Source: Cystobacter fuscus (GTDB lineage Bacteria > Myxococcota > Myxococcia > Myxococcales > Myxococcaceae). From it: a stretch of DNA of 64,000 bases. The stretch is from assembly GCF_002305875.1 (NCBI RefSeq), contig NZ_CP022098.1:10354001-10418000 (forward strand), given 5' to 3'. The notes beneath the pieces were generated by a model that had not been told where the DNA came from, did no database searches, and saw only the letters and a program-made list of their open reading frames with translations. Positions 8,696 through 17,035 of the stretch are shown here, in pieces. Position 1 is the first letter of the stretch. Each line of letters opens with the position of its first letter. The translations under genes were made by a program, and so were the position numbers.

Positions 8696-10191
8696 CGACC
8701 GGACTCCTCGCGCACCCGGCCCTCCTCGAGCAGCTTGAGCAACACCGCCAGGGCGCTGCGCTCCGCGATGGGCAGCAGGAACGCGGGCGTCTCCGAGTAG
8801 GCGCGCTCCACCACCTGCTCCAGGGTGACACCCTCCTCGGGCACCGCCGCCACGATGCGCGCCTCGCGCGCCGCCCGGTGGTCCAGGTACTCCTGGAGCT
8901 TGCCCGGCCCATCCGGAATCGCCATCCCATGCGCCGGGTGCAGCGTCGTCACCGGCCAGTCCCGCAGCCGCGCGAGCTGCCGCAGGTACTCGCTCATGTC
9001 CCCCTCGGGAGGATCGATGACGATGGAGCCCACGCCCGCCACCATGTCACCCACCACCGCCGCGCGCGTGCGCTCGTCCACCAGGCACAGGTGACCCCGC
9101 GCGTGTCCCGGCGTGTGCAGCACCCGCCAGCGCTGGGGCGGAGTCCCCGCCAGTTCCAGCACCTCACCGTCCTCCAGGAGCCGCTCCGTCGGCACGGGCA
9201 CCCGGTCCGCCGTGCGCGCATGGCACCACAGGGGCACGTTCAGCCGCGCCTTCACCGCGCCCACGCCCCCGATGTGGTCTCCATGGTGGTGGGTGAGCAC
9301 CACCGCCTTCACCCGGGCCCCTTCCGCCACCAGCCCCTCCACCATCTCCAGCAACCCCTCCAGCTCTTCCTCGTCCCCCGCCCCGGGGTCCACGAGCAGC
9401 AGCTCCCCATTGCCCAGCACGTACACGTTGGTATGCGTGGCCGGTGGCAGGGTCGCCGTGCGCACGGGGAACACCCGCACGCCCTGGTGGTACTCGATGC
9501 GGCGCGCGATGAAGTCCGGGCCGAGCGGCGGCGCGTCCAGCTCCGCCAGCGCCGCCTCGCGCGAGCCGAAGCGCGCCATCACCCGCAGCACGTGCACCGC
9601 GGGCGGGTGCAGCAGCGCCGTGCCCACCTCCCAGCGAGCCAGCGCCTCGGCCGGCGTCACCCACGCCGCCTCCGACAGCTCCCCGGCCCACCACTCCGCC
9701 CGCATCCCCTCGCCCACCTCCACCAGATAGAAGAAGGTGTCGAAGCGCACGGGCGCGAACTCCGGCGTCACCCACCGCCCCGCCGCCGGGAAGTCCTCGG
9801 CCCGCAGCACGAGCCCGTGCCGCTCCAGCAGCGCTCCCCACGACTCGCCCGCCAGGAGCGCCCGGCGCAGCGCCGTCACCTCCTCGGCGGAGAGGCGCTC
9901 GGCGCCCTCGGCCACCAGCACCCCGGTCTCCTCCAGCAGCTCGCGCGCCGCGGCCGCCCGCAGCGCCGCCTCCTGCCCCGAGGCCCCCCGCACCGGCACC
10001 GCCGCGTCCGCCTTGTCCACCTTCCCGCCGGGAAAGGCATAGAAGCCGCCCGCGAAGGCGAGCGCCTTCTCGCGCTTCACCCAGAACAGCTCCACCCCCG
10101 TGGGCGTGCGGCGGTAGGGCACCACCACCGACGCGAGCCGGGGCACCGCCACGGGGGGTGGTGGAGGCGCACCAGCGATCGTCTCACTCAT
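8680..10191 (-). CDS. Nudix hydrolase fused to a metallo-beta-lactamase-fold domain
   Basis: 503 residues with two enzymatic domains. Residues ~15-230 are a Nudix domain: GGKVDKAD, then after an insertion AAARELLEETGV, with the REXXEE core (RELLEE). Residues ~235-430 are an MBL-fold domain with TNVYVLGNGELLLVDPGAG and the metal motif VVLTHHHGDHIGG; later ligands are in HTPGHARGHLCL and LHPAHG. The C-terminal ~65 residues resemble the winged-helix tail of LACTB2-like proteins. Nudix domains cleave nucleoside diphosphate derivatives, and LACTB2-like MBL proteins cleave RNA or thioesters; the joint substrate is unknown. It overlaps the HD-domain gene by 4 bp (ATGA), suggesting coupled nucleotide metabolism. 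Confidence 0.9.
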   Translation of the reverse strand: MSETIAGAPPPPPVAVPRLASVVVPYRRTPTGVELFWVKREKALAFAGGFYAFPGGKVDKADAAVPVRGASGQEAALRAAAARELLEETGVLVAEGAERLSAEEVTALRRALLAGESWGALLERHGLVLRAEDFPAAGRWVTPEFAPVRFDTFFYLVEVGEGMRAEWWAGELSEAAWVTPAEALARWEVGTALLHPPAVHVLRVMARFGSREAALAELDAPPLGPDFIARRIEYHQGVRVFPVRTATLPPATHTNVYVLGNGELLLVDPGAGDEEELEGLLEMVEGLVAEGARVKAVVLTHHHGDHIGGVGAVKARLNVPLWCHARTADRVPVPTERLLEDGEVLELAGTPPQRWRVLHTPGHARGHLCLVDERTRAAVVGDMVAGVGSIVIDPPEGDMSEYLRQLARLRDWPVTTLHPAHGMAIPDGPGKLQEYLDHRAAREARIVAAVPEEGVTLEQVVERAYSETPAFLLPIAERSALAVLLKLLEEGRVREESGRYFPA

Positions 10192-11477
10192 TCCCGCACC
10201 ACCTGTCCAAGCAACCGCGCCATCATGTTGCGCGCATCCTCGATCTGATCCGGCCGCACGTACACCCGGGACAGCCGCACCGCGCCCTTGTAGCGCTGGT
10301 AGAGCGGCGTGTAGCGCGCCACCTCCGTGAGCCGACCGGTGGACACGTCGATGATGAACAGGCTCGGCCCCGCGCCCTCCGAGAAGTACTTGGAGAGCAC
10401 GCCCCGGGACTCCACCGTGAAGTGCTCGAAGCCGCCCGTCACCAGCGCGCTGCGCAGCACCTCCAGATCATAGCCCACGTCGCGCTCGGTGAACTGCGCG
10501 AGCAGCTTGAAGCCCTGGCGCGACGCGATGCGCTGGGCCCACCGGTTCTTCGAGCGGCGCAGCGTGTACCAGAGCGCCACGTCGTCGCAGTAGAGGAAGG
10601 CCTCGGGGTCGGCGGGGATCTCGAACTCGCCGGGCGCCTCCTCGTAGTAGCGCCGCAGCATGTGATCGAAGTTCACCGAGGTGTGGTGGTAGTACACCGA
10701 CAGGAACATGTGGTGGCGGCTGAGCAGGAAGTCCTCGAAGGCGAACGCCGCCGCCCGGCTCAACGCCAGATAGGCGCGCCCGTCCTTGATGGCCGGGTTC
10801 AGGTTGGACACCAGCCAGTCCATGTCGTACCGGCCATAGTTCACGCCCGTGTAGAACGAGTCGCGCAGCAGGTAGTCCATGCGGTCCGCGTCCAGTTCCC
10901 CGGACACGATGGCGCGCAACAGCGGCGTCCAGTCCACCCCCTCGTGGGAGAAGCCGGGATCCTTCGGGGGCATGGCCCCGGTGATGAGTCCCACCGCCGC
11001 CTCGGGAGTGATTCCCTGGGGCGCGTAGCGCTCCTCGATGAGCGGCGTGAGTGAACTGTCCAACAAAAGCTTGGCGGTGAAATCTTCGTGCGTGGCCTGC
11101 TCGCCTTCCGCCACGGGGTCCAACCAGGCCGGAAGCCGCAGCAGCGCACGCCGGGGAGCGATGCTCTCGGAGGCATGGGACAGGGGCATGTGCCCCAGGT
11201 CATGACACAGCACGGCGAGCCGGACGGCGGCGTTGAAGCGCTCGCGCACCGGCGCGGGCAGGCCCGAGCGGGCGGTGACGGCGAGGAAGACCCGGGAGGC
11301 CACGTGCATGGCGCCGAGCGAATGCGCATGCCGGGTATGGGTGCCCCCTGGGAATGCCAGGTCGCCGAAGCCCAGTTGGCGCACGTGGCGAAGCCGTTGG
11401 TAGAACCGGCTGTCGATGACGGCCTTCTCCTCGCCACTCACATCGATGGTGCCGTGGATGGGGTCACGAATCCGCAT
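10188..11477 (-). CDS. HD-domain phosphohydrolase (dNTPase/SAMHD1-like)
   Basis: About 429 residues. It begins RIRDPIHGTIDVS, the usual opening of the YdhJ/SAMHD1-like branch, followed by RFYQRLRHVRQLG and THTRHAHSLGAMHVA (first metal His), then CHDLGHMPLSHASE with the HD pair, and later DADRMDYLLRDSFYTG. These are the metal ligands of dNTP triphosphohydrolase-like HD proteins. The start is set at 11477 because GAGGAGA sits three bases upstream; an in-frame ATG at 11489 and the longer frame to 11501 are less likely. It leads a two-gene operon with the Nudix-MBL fusion, so both may act on nucleotides. Confidence 0.9.
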   Translation of the reverse strand: MRIRDPIHGTIDVSGEEKAVIDSRFYQRLRHVRQLGFGDLAFPGGTHTRHAHSLGAMHVASRVFLAVTARSGLPAPVRERFNAAVRLAVLCHDLGHMPLSHASESIAPRRALLRLPAWLDPVAEGEQATHEDFTAKLLLDSSLTPLIEERYAPQGITPEAAVGLITGAMPPKDPGFSHEGVDWTPLLRAIVSGELDADRMDYLLRDSFYTGVNYGRYDMDWLVSNLNPAIKDGRAYLALSRAAAFAFEDFLLSRHHMFLSVYYHHTSVNFDHMLRRYYEEAPGEFEIPADPEAFLYCDDVALWYTLRRSKNRWAQRIASRQGFKLLAQFTERDVGYDLEVLRSALVTGGFEHFTVESRGVLSKYFSEGAGPSLFIIDVSTGRLTEVARYTPLYQRYKGAVRLSRVYVRPDQIEDARNMMARLLGQVVRE

Positions 11478-11578
11478 GGTTCTCCTCATACTTCCAGACA
11501 CTGCTCAGCGGCCAGCCAATCGGGCCCGCTGTGAACTGTCATCCCCCCTGGGGACGTGCTAACCCTGGCCGTCGACAC

Positions 11579-12712
11579 ATGCCCCGCATGCACATCGCCA
11601 TCCTGTACAACCGAGACCATGAGCAGTTGGAGGACGACCCGGGTCGGGAGGCGCGAGCAGACGTGATGCGAGTGGCCTCCGCGCTCTCCGAGGCCCTCAC
11701 CCAAGATGGAACCCAGGTCGAGCTCGTTCCCGTCACGGGCTCCCGGCTGGAGTTCGTGGACGTGCTCGCCCGGATGCAGCCCGACCTGGTCATCAACCTC
11801 TGCGAGTCCGTGGCGGCGGACAGCCGGGCGGAAACCATCATCCCCTGTCTGCTGGACATGCTGGGGCTGCCCTACACGGGAGCGTCCGCGCTCTCGCTGA
11901 CGCTCGCCCTGCACAAGGACAAGGCCAAGGAGCTGCTCAAGGCGCGTGGCGTCTCCACCCCGGGCTTCGCGCGGGTGGACCGGCTCGAGGACCTGGACGC
12001 GGTGAACCTGCCCTATCCGCTCATCGTCAAGCCGGCGCGCGAGGACGCCAGCGTGGGCATCACGAGCGACTCGGTGGTGCACGACCGGGAGGGCCTGCGT
12101 CGCGCGGTGGACGCCGTGCTGCGCACCTTCCACCAGCCCGCGCTCGTCGAGCAGTTCATCGCCGGCCGCGAAATCTACGTGCCGCTCCTGGGCAACTCGC
12201 CCCGCCGGGCCCTGCCCCTGTCGGAGATCCGCTTCGGCCAGCTCTTCGCCGACCGGCCCAACATCGTCACCTACGCGGGCAAGTGGGAGACCGGCTCACC
12301 CGAGTACGTGAACACCCCCTCCGGCCCCTGTCTGCTGACGGACACCGCCCTGGAGGCACGGCTCGTCCAGACGGCGATGGACGCCTTCGCCGCGCTGGAG
12401 GGCCGGGACTATGGGCGCGTGGACCTGCGCGTCACCCCCGAGGGCGTGCCCTACGTCATCGACATCAACCCCAACTGCGATCTCCACCCGGAGGCGGGCT
12501 TCGCCAAGGCCGCGCGTTCGGCCGGAATCGACTACCGCACCCTCGCCCGGCAACTCGTGGCGATCGCCCTCGAGAGACACCATGGACATCCGACCGCTCG
12601 CAGAAAAGGACCGGGAGCCCCTCGCCTCCCTGATTCGCCGAATCGAAACCTTCTCCCAGGACGAGCAGGTGTGCGCCATCGAGCTCGTCGATCTCGCGCT
12701 TCAGCCGAATAA
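11579..12712 (+). CDS. D-alanine-D-alanine ligase-like ATP-grasp protein
   Basis: About 377 residues with the Ddl fold: N-terminal HIAILYNRDHE, LVINLCES, then LPYTGASALSLTLALHKDKAKELLKARGVSTP. The ATP-grasp core is PYPLIVKPAREDASVGI, LVEQFIAGREIYVPLLGN, and the metal-binding DYGRVDLRVTPEGVPYVIDINPNCDLHPE. The substrate need not be D-Ala; many family members ligate other amino acids. The start may be 11579 or 11588; no strong ribosome-binding site is seen. The last ~43 codons overlap the start of the GNAT gene by 131 nt and are Arg/Pro-rich, so the tail may be a read-through extension. Confidence 0.88.
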   Translation: MPRMHIAILYNRDHEQLEDDPGREARADVMRVASALSEALTQDGTQVELVPVTGSRLEFVDVLARMQPDLVINLCESVAADSRAETIIPCLLDMLGLPYTGASALSLTLALHKDKAKELLKARGVSTPGFARVDRLEDLDAVNLPYPLIVKPAREDASVGITSDSVVHDREGLRRAVDAVLRTFHQPALVEQFIAGREIYVPLLGNSPRRALPLSEIRFGQLFADRPNIVTYAGKWETGSPEYVNTPSGPCLLTDTALEARLVQTAMDAFAALEGRDYGRVDLRVTPEGVPYVIDINPNCDLHPEAGFAKAARSAGIDYRTLARQLVAIALERHHGHPTARRKGPGAPRLPDSPNRNLLPGRAGVRHRARRSRASAE

Positions 12713-13049
12713 CCCCGACTACAAGATTCTCGTCGCGGACCGGGACGGGACGATCGTCGGTTACGTGTGCTACGGCCCCACGCCGATGACGGAGGGCACG
12801 TACGACCTGTATTGGATCGCCTCGGACCCGCAGGTGCGGGGCCAGGGCGTGGGCGCCTCGCTGGTGTCGGGCATGGAGGCGGACCTGCGCCGCCTGACGG
12901 CCCGCATCATCCGCGTGGAGACGAGCGCCACCGAGGCCTACGGTCCCACCCGCGGCTTCTACGCCTCCATGAAGTACACGGAGGAGGCGCGCATCCGCGA
13001 CTTCTACAAGGTCGGCGACGACCTCATCATCCTCACCAAGCGGGTCTGA
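12582..13049 (+). CDS. GNAT-family N-acetyltransferase
   Basis: 155 residues, a complete single GNAT domain: MDIRPLAEKDREPLASLI at the start, ILVADRDGTIVGYVCYGP (beta3-4), and the acetyl-CoA motif A in DPQVRGQGVGASLVSGMEADL (Q/RxxGxG/A), then GFYASMKYTEEARIRDFY. The substrate is unknown. The chosen ATG at 12582 begins exactly at the conserved domain edge; longer starts would only add antisense-like sequence. It lies between an ATP-grasp ligase and a transglutaminase-like lipoprotein in one direction with short or negative spacing, so the three are probably cotranscribed. Confidence 0.92.
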   Translation: MDIRPLAEKDREPLASLIRRIETFSQDEQVCAIELVDLALQPNNPDYKILVADRDGTIVGYVCYGPTPMTEGTYDLYWIASDPQVRGQGVGASLVSGMEADLRRLTARIIRVETSATEAYGPTRGFYASMKYTEEARIRDFYKVGDDLIILTKRV

Positions 13050-13089
13050 GCCGCACCGCGCGCCAGGCCCGCGCGCCGGAGCCGCGCGC

Positions 13090-14628
13090 GTGACTTCCCT
13101 CAAGACCTTCCTCTCCCTGAGCGCCGCCGTCCTGGGTCTGGCGCTCGTGCAGTGCAAGAAGCAGGACGCCGCGCCCGCGGCCCCGCCTCCGGTCCAGGAG
13201 CAGCGGGCCCCCGAGTCCGCCGCCGCGCCCCAGCAAGCGCCCGCCACCGTCTCCGACGTGGTGAAGGCGAAGCGGCCCGCGGGGGGCGAGTACCTGGGCC
13301 TGTACCTCGTGGACAAGAAGGTGGGCTACGTCTTCAACGACCTGGGCCTCATCCCGGGCCGGGAAGACCGGGTGCGCGCCATCAATGAATTGCACTTCAA
13401 GGCGCAGGTGGGGGCGCGGCTGTCCGAGCGCGTCCACCGCGAGGAGCGCATCTACGAGGCCCGCCCCGGGGGCAGGCTGGTGGCCTTCACCATCGAGCAG
13501 CACGGGGATGGAGGCACGCAGACACTGGTGGGCAACGCCACGCCCACGGGGATCAGCGTGGTGCGCAAGCGTCCGGGGATGCAGGACGAGACGGTGAACC
13601 TGCCGGCCACGACGGAGGTGGTGGAGGACGCGGACCAGGTGCGCGTGGCGCTGCTGCGCCGGAAGGACGTGAGCGGGGCGGTGCTGGATGGGATGGACCT
13701 GGGCACCTACAAGCTCGCCACCACGGTGCAGCCCTCCGAGGAGCGGCTCATCAGCGGCGTCAAGGTGAAGGTGGGCCGGGCAGTGAGCGTCTCGGACAAG
13801 GAGAAGGTGCCGGTGACGGCCTGGGTGGCCGAGGAGGACGGGCGGCTGCTGGAGATGGAGTACGGCCAGACGATGAAGGCACGCGCCGAGCCCGAGGCGG
13901 TGGCGAAGCGGCTGGATCTGGTGGAAGTGTTCGGCCTGACGCGCGTCGTGCTGCCCAAGGCGCTGCCCGAGTCGGCGCACGCGATTCCCGGCGAGGTGAA
14001 GCTGGTGATGGAGAACCTGCCGGAGAAGTTCCAGCAGGACAGCTACCGGCAGAAGTACCAGCGCGAGAAGGACGGGCGCGTCCTGGTGACACTGTCCGCG
14101 AAGCCTCCGGAGCCCAAGGTGCTCAAGCCCCGGCCGCTCGCGGATCCCGAGGGAGGGGAGAACCTCAAGACGTCCATCATCATCGAGAGCGACAACCCGC
14201 GCATCGTCGAGCAGTCACGGATGCTGGTGGGGGGAGAGAAGGACGCGTACGCGGCGGCGAAGAAGATCGTCGAGTGGGTGGCGACGGCGCTGCAGAAGGA
14301 CTACGGGGCGAGCGCGGACCGGGCCACGGACGTGCTGCGCCAGCGCAAGGGGGACTGCACGGAGCACTCGCTGCTGACGGTGTCGCTGCTGCGCGCGGCG
14401 GGCATTCCGGCCCGGCGGGTGGATGGCGTCATCTACATGGTGAACGCGGATGGAGTTCCTGCGCTCTACTGGCACGAGTGGGTGGAGGCCTTCGTGGGCG
14501 AGTGGACCCAGATGGATCCGACCTTCAACCAGGTGGTGGCGGACGCCACGCACTTTGGCGTGGGGCGCGAGGGCAACGCGGAGATCACCCCCCTCATCGG
14601 TTCGCTCAAGGTGCTCGAGGTGAAGTAG
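13090..14628 (+). CDS. transglutaminase-like superfamily lipoprotein
   Basis: 512 residues starting from GTG 13090. The N-terminus is a lipoprotein signal with the cysteine in LVQCKKQ, followed by an Ala/Pro linker. A ~300-residue unassigned beta-rich part precedes the transglutaminase-like core: RKGDCTEHSLLTVSLLRAAGIPAR (catalytic Cys), YWHEWVEAFVGEW (His) and QMDPTF (Asp). In bacteria such domains are usually proteases or peptide-modifying enzymes of the envelope. Following an ATP-grasp ligase and a GNAT, it could belong to a peptide-modification pathway (inference). The stop is 34 bp ahead of a compositionally different accessory gene. Confidence 0.9.
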   Translation: MTSLKTFLSLSAAVLGLALVQCKKQDAAPAAPPPVQEQRAPESAAAPQQAPATVSDVVKAKRPAGGEYLGLYLVDKKVGYVFNDLGLIPGREDRVRAINELHFKAQVGARLSERVHREERIYEARPGGRLVAFTIEQHGDGGTQTLVGNATPTGISVVRKRPGMQDETVNLPATTEVVEDADQVRVALLRRKDVSGAVLDGMDLGTYKLATTVQPSEERLISGVKVKVGRAVSVSDKEKVPVTAWVAEEDGRLLEMEYGQTMKARAEPEAVAKRLDLVEVFGLTRVVLPKALPESAHAIPGEVKLVMENLPEKFQQDSYRQKYQREKDGRVLVTLSAKPPEPKVLKPRPLADPEGGENLKTSIIIESDNPRIVEQSRMLVGGEKDAYAAAKKIVEWVATALQKDYGASADRATDVLRQRKGDCTEHSLLTVSLLRAAGIPARRVDGVIYMVNADGVPALYWHEWVEAFVGEWTQMDPTFNQVVADATHFGVGREGNAEITPLIGSLKVLEVK

Positions 14629-14662
14629 GCCGTTTCAACTCGGGCGCTGGGCAAGTTCGCTG

Positions 14663-15235
14663 ATGCCACTCACAGCCGCTGAACTCACCGACCTGCTCCA
14701 CCGCTTCTACCCGAGGAATGTCTACACCACGGATGCGCGATATGAATCACAGGCGGAGACTGTCGAACTGCGCGAACGCAGGAAGACAGCCCAAGCAGAG
14801 AGCAGCACCTGGAGCACACTCCTGCGACGCATCCACCAGGAACTACCGGAGTGTAGTCTCTGGGAACTCCCCTTTCTGCTCTACGACCCCTGCCGCTGTG
14901 TTCGAGTATCGCTCGTGGACTCACCCGTAGGAGCATCCGAACAGAAGGCCGTGGTGCTACTCGCAAGCATCCTCGCGCCCGTGCACCACATCTACGCTTC
15001 CTGGCAACACGTCGAAAACCATCAAATCATCGAGCAGCGGATATGGCATCCGCCTCTCCCTCTTGAATACCAATCACTCGAGACCCGATTGAACTCGCTG
15101 GCGCGGTCCGTACTGGGAACATCCCAGCTTTCCAATGAGGTTCTCTTCGCACCAGTTCCAGACGTTCAAGTGGGAAATCTGGACCTGGGTCATGCCCAGA
15201 TCATCCACTGCCTCTTCACGGATCGGCTCTGGTAG
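14663..15235 (+). CDS. ~190-aa protein, paralogue of the 29.1-kb gene; possible immunity protein
   Basis: 190 residues, no signal peptide, AT-richer than the preceding operon. It is a distant paralogue of the protein at 29103-29675: both are 190 residues, begin with a helix ending in an aromatic pair (FYPRN / YYNSS), share a central LLA-type strand followed by LAPV and Tyr/Trp (ILAPVHHIYASWQHVE against LLAPVYFVYGVEWDYID), a PPP/PPL segment and a C-terminal Leu-Phe-Thr (HCLFTDRLW against HTLFTSDPS). Small cytosolic proteins that recur in accessory islands next to exported lipoproteins are often immunity proteins, but no named family is recognised. No toxin partner is adjacent here, so this copy looks orphaned. 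Confidence 0.6.
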   Translation: MPLTAAELTDLLHRFYPRNVYTTDARYESQAETVELRERRKTAQAESSTWSTLLRRIHQELPECSLWELPFLLYDPCRCVRVSLVDSPVGASEQKAVVLLASILAPVHHIYASWQHVENHQIIEQRIWHPPLPLEYQSLETRLNSLARSVLGTSQLSNEVLFAPVPDVQVGNLDLGHAQIIHCLFTDRLW

Positions 15236-15277
15236 TTCACCGTCGCCAAGACACCGTCAGGTCGAAATACGAGTCCT

Positions 15278-15547
15278 TTGGCACCTTCTCAGTGCAACAA
15301 GAAACGGGGCAGCTGGGCCGAAGAATATGCCGCGGAGTTCAATGCGATAGAGCCCGCGGTTGATTGGATCAAGACGCACCGCGAGGAGCTTCTCGTGGGC
15401 ACCGTCATCGTCATCGCTGGAGTCGCCTTCGTTGCCGCGGTCGCCGCCTCAGGCGGAGGTGCCCTCATCCTGATGCCGCTCGTGTTTGTCGCGGAGAACC
15501 CCTCGGGGTCGCCAGCCGCCCCCTCTCTCGCGGAGGCGACCCGATGA
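15278..15547 (+). pseudogene. 5'-truncated copy of the TM lipoprotein gene at 17.0 kb
   Basis: An 89-codon frame opening with a TTG. Its residues ~25-75 align with the C-terminus of the 17036-17671 product: AVDWIKTHREELLVGTVIVIAGVAFVAAV against AVEWLKQHHDELLAGTVVVIAGVVFVAVV, followed by a second hydrophobic stretch. The signal peptide, lipobox and Cys-rich middle of the full-length version are missing, and the break lies just after the neighbouring stop at 15235. It still ends in an ATGA overlap with the next gene, so expression of the partner may still depend on it. Read as a deletion product; a short membrane protein could still be made. Confidence 0.65.
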
Positions 15548-16389
15548 GCATCTATCACTCCCTTCACAGCGCATTTCTATTCGCCGCGTCTCGGCGGCAC
15601 GCAGCGGAGTTCGAAGGCAGAAAAGAAGAACAGCGGCTCTGGATTCAGGTGAACGCGTACAGGGACTTCATCATGGCGACAGGCCAGGTCTACCTGTTCG
15701 AAGACTACCTCAAGGAGGTGGCTCCCATGACATCTCCCCAGGTGAGCACCGCCCTCGAGGCGCATCAGGATACGATCTCGCAAAGGGTCATGGCACTTCT
15801 CCTGAAGGTTTTCGACGAGACGCCTGTGCCTGAACAGAAGCAGTCCGTGAGCCTTCTCATCAGCCAGGTCAACTTCATCGCCGACACTGGCCAACTCGAG
15901 GCTTGCGAGGACTACATCAAAAACCGCCTCGGCCATGCTCCGCTCGCCATCGAGCATTTCACGACGCGCGAGGAAGCGGAGACCTGGCTGAGGAGCCTCA
16001 CGGAGCCCCCCAGTTCGGTGTTGATACTCATTGGCGATGAGTATCATCAGATGTGGCATGATCGTAAAGACAACACTCGCGGCATGTACCGCGAGTACAT
16101 GCTCGAGCCCTATGTCGAAGGACTCGTCGCGGAAGGAATACCTCCCAACCCACCATCCTTCAAAACCCGTGCGGAAGCAGAGGCGTGGCTGGAGAACCAC
16201 CCCACTGCGCCTTTTGAGTTCGTGTCAATCGCCGGGGAGCATCATCTCGCGGTGCACCACCAGAGGCTGAAGCGCCACACGCTTCACCATGTGGCCTCCA
16301 CCCTGACGCAGTGGGAGGAGAGGAAGCGGGCTGTCGAGCGTGAGGAGGCCCAAAATGCGGTGGTGGAGGCCGAAGGGGAGGACGAGTAG
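15544..16389 (+). CDS. 281-aa accessory protein, first copy of a duplicated pair
   Basis: 281 residues, no signal peptide. Paralogue of the 17668-18480 product. Shared features in order: an N-terminal helical part with a FIMATGQ / FVFATGQ motif, a second FIADTGQ / FIALTGQ motif, then two copies of a small unit typified by FTTREEAETWL...GDEYHQMWHDR and FKTRAEAEAWLENHP...IAGEHHLAVHHQR. So each protein seems to contain two helical repeats and two alpha/beta repeats. The last ~25 residues are Glu/Arg-rich. The start overlaps the upstream stop by 4 bp. No function is known; the pairing with a membrane lipoprotein suggests toxin-immunity or another envelope system. Confidence 0.8.
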   Translation: MSIYHSLHSAFLFAASRRHAAEFEGRKEEQRLWIQVNAYRDFIMATGQVYLFEDYLKEVAPMTSPQVSTALEAHQDTISQRVMALLLKVFDETPVPEQKQSVSLLISQVNFIADTGQLEACEDYIKNRLGHAPLAIEHFTTREEAETWLRSLTEPPSSVLILIGDEYHQMWHDRKDNTRGMYREYMLEPYVEGLVAEGIPPNPPSFKTRAEAEAWLENHPTAPFEFVSIAGEHHLAVHHQRLKRHTLHHVASTLTQWEERKRAVEREEAQNAVVEAEGEDE

Positions 16390-16397
16390 CCCCACGC

Positions 16398-16547
16398 ATC
16401 CTCACCGAGGCGCCCACGGTCGCCGCGCGACTGGGCCTGCTCGAGGACGCGCTCTCCGGGCGTCTCCATCGGGGCGATGTGTTCGAGCCCGCGTCGGCGT
16501 ACCTCGTGCAGCGCGCCGTCCGTGCCATCACCGAGGCCCAGGCTTGA
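16398..16547 (+). pseudogene. C-terminal coding remnant, unknown family
   Basis: A frame closing with TGA at 16545-16547 reads ILTEAPTVAARLGLLEDAL followed by SGRLHRGDVFEPASAYLV and QRAVRAITEAQA. This has normal myxobacterial codon bias and helix-like composition, but no start codon; upstream the same frame runs out of phase through the 15544 gene. It looks like the last ~50 residues of a gene cut off by the neighbouring insertion. I do not recognise the parent family. Confidence 0.4.
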
Positions 16548-16846
16548 TTCAAAGTCCCACGAGAGAAGCTATCCCACCTGAACCTACGGACGAGGTAGGG
16601 TGCCCGCCCACGGGCCGAGGAGACACGAGAGGCACCGGACTGAGCGCGTGGCACGAGCCCAAACAAATCGAGACGGGTGGCACCGTCCTCCTACTCCAAG
16701 GTGAAGGCGAATGGATTGTCATTGCCCGCAGAGGGAGTCAAAGGACTCGTTGAACTCGTGCCGACATCTCACTCACTACGAGTCGTCCAACACCATGTCC
16801 TGCCTCCGTGCCGCCCGTACCACCGCGCCTGCCCCACCTCTGGAAC

Positions 16847-16912
16847 TCAGGGCTGCACCGAGCAGCGCGGCAAGGGCTCCGGCTTCTTCACGGGGATGAA
16901 GCCCTGGGTAGG
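16847..16912 (-). pseudogene. remnant of the 3' end of a kinase-associated tail gene
   Basis: On the minus strand the codons read TQGFIPVKKPEPLPRCSVQP and stop (TGA at 16847-16849). The intact gene at 18574-19221 ends KCFIPVKKPEPLPRSVLP. The DNA match includes GGCAAGGGCTCCGGCTTCTT and flanks, with one small indel near the end. Only about 20 codons survive. Its position downstream of and antisense to the first pair mirrors the intact gene after the second pair, so it marks the end of a duplicated segment. Confidence 0.65.
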
Positions 16913-17035
16913 GCGTCAGACGACTCGGAAGGGAGGAGTTGTCGGACCAGGTCCCTTGACCCCCTCCCGGGACTACAGGGCAGGCGCCGGAAAATCGGCC
17001 GACGCCCGGAGACCTCATGGTACAAAACCCACAGC

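Larger units (their letters stand above)
16390..17035. other. decayed gap between the two duplicated pairs
   Basis: 646 bp with no intact gene. It holds two recognisable scraps, listed separately: a plus-strand C-terminal coding fragment (16398-16547) and a minus-strand fragment of the kinase-tail gene (16847-16912). Between and after them short frames are open on both strands but none has a convincing start or family feature. The composition changes repeatedly, as expected of old junctions. Confidence 0.6.

Noticed and set aside
7558-10248. An 896-codon plus-strand frame across the FTR1 and Nudix-MBL genes
   Set aside because: Low-complexity Arg/Pro/Gly/His composition; both real genes are on other frames.
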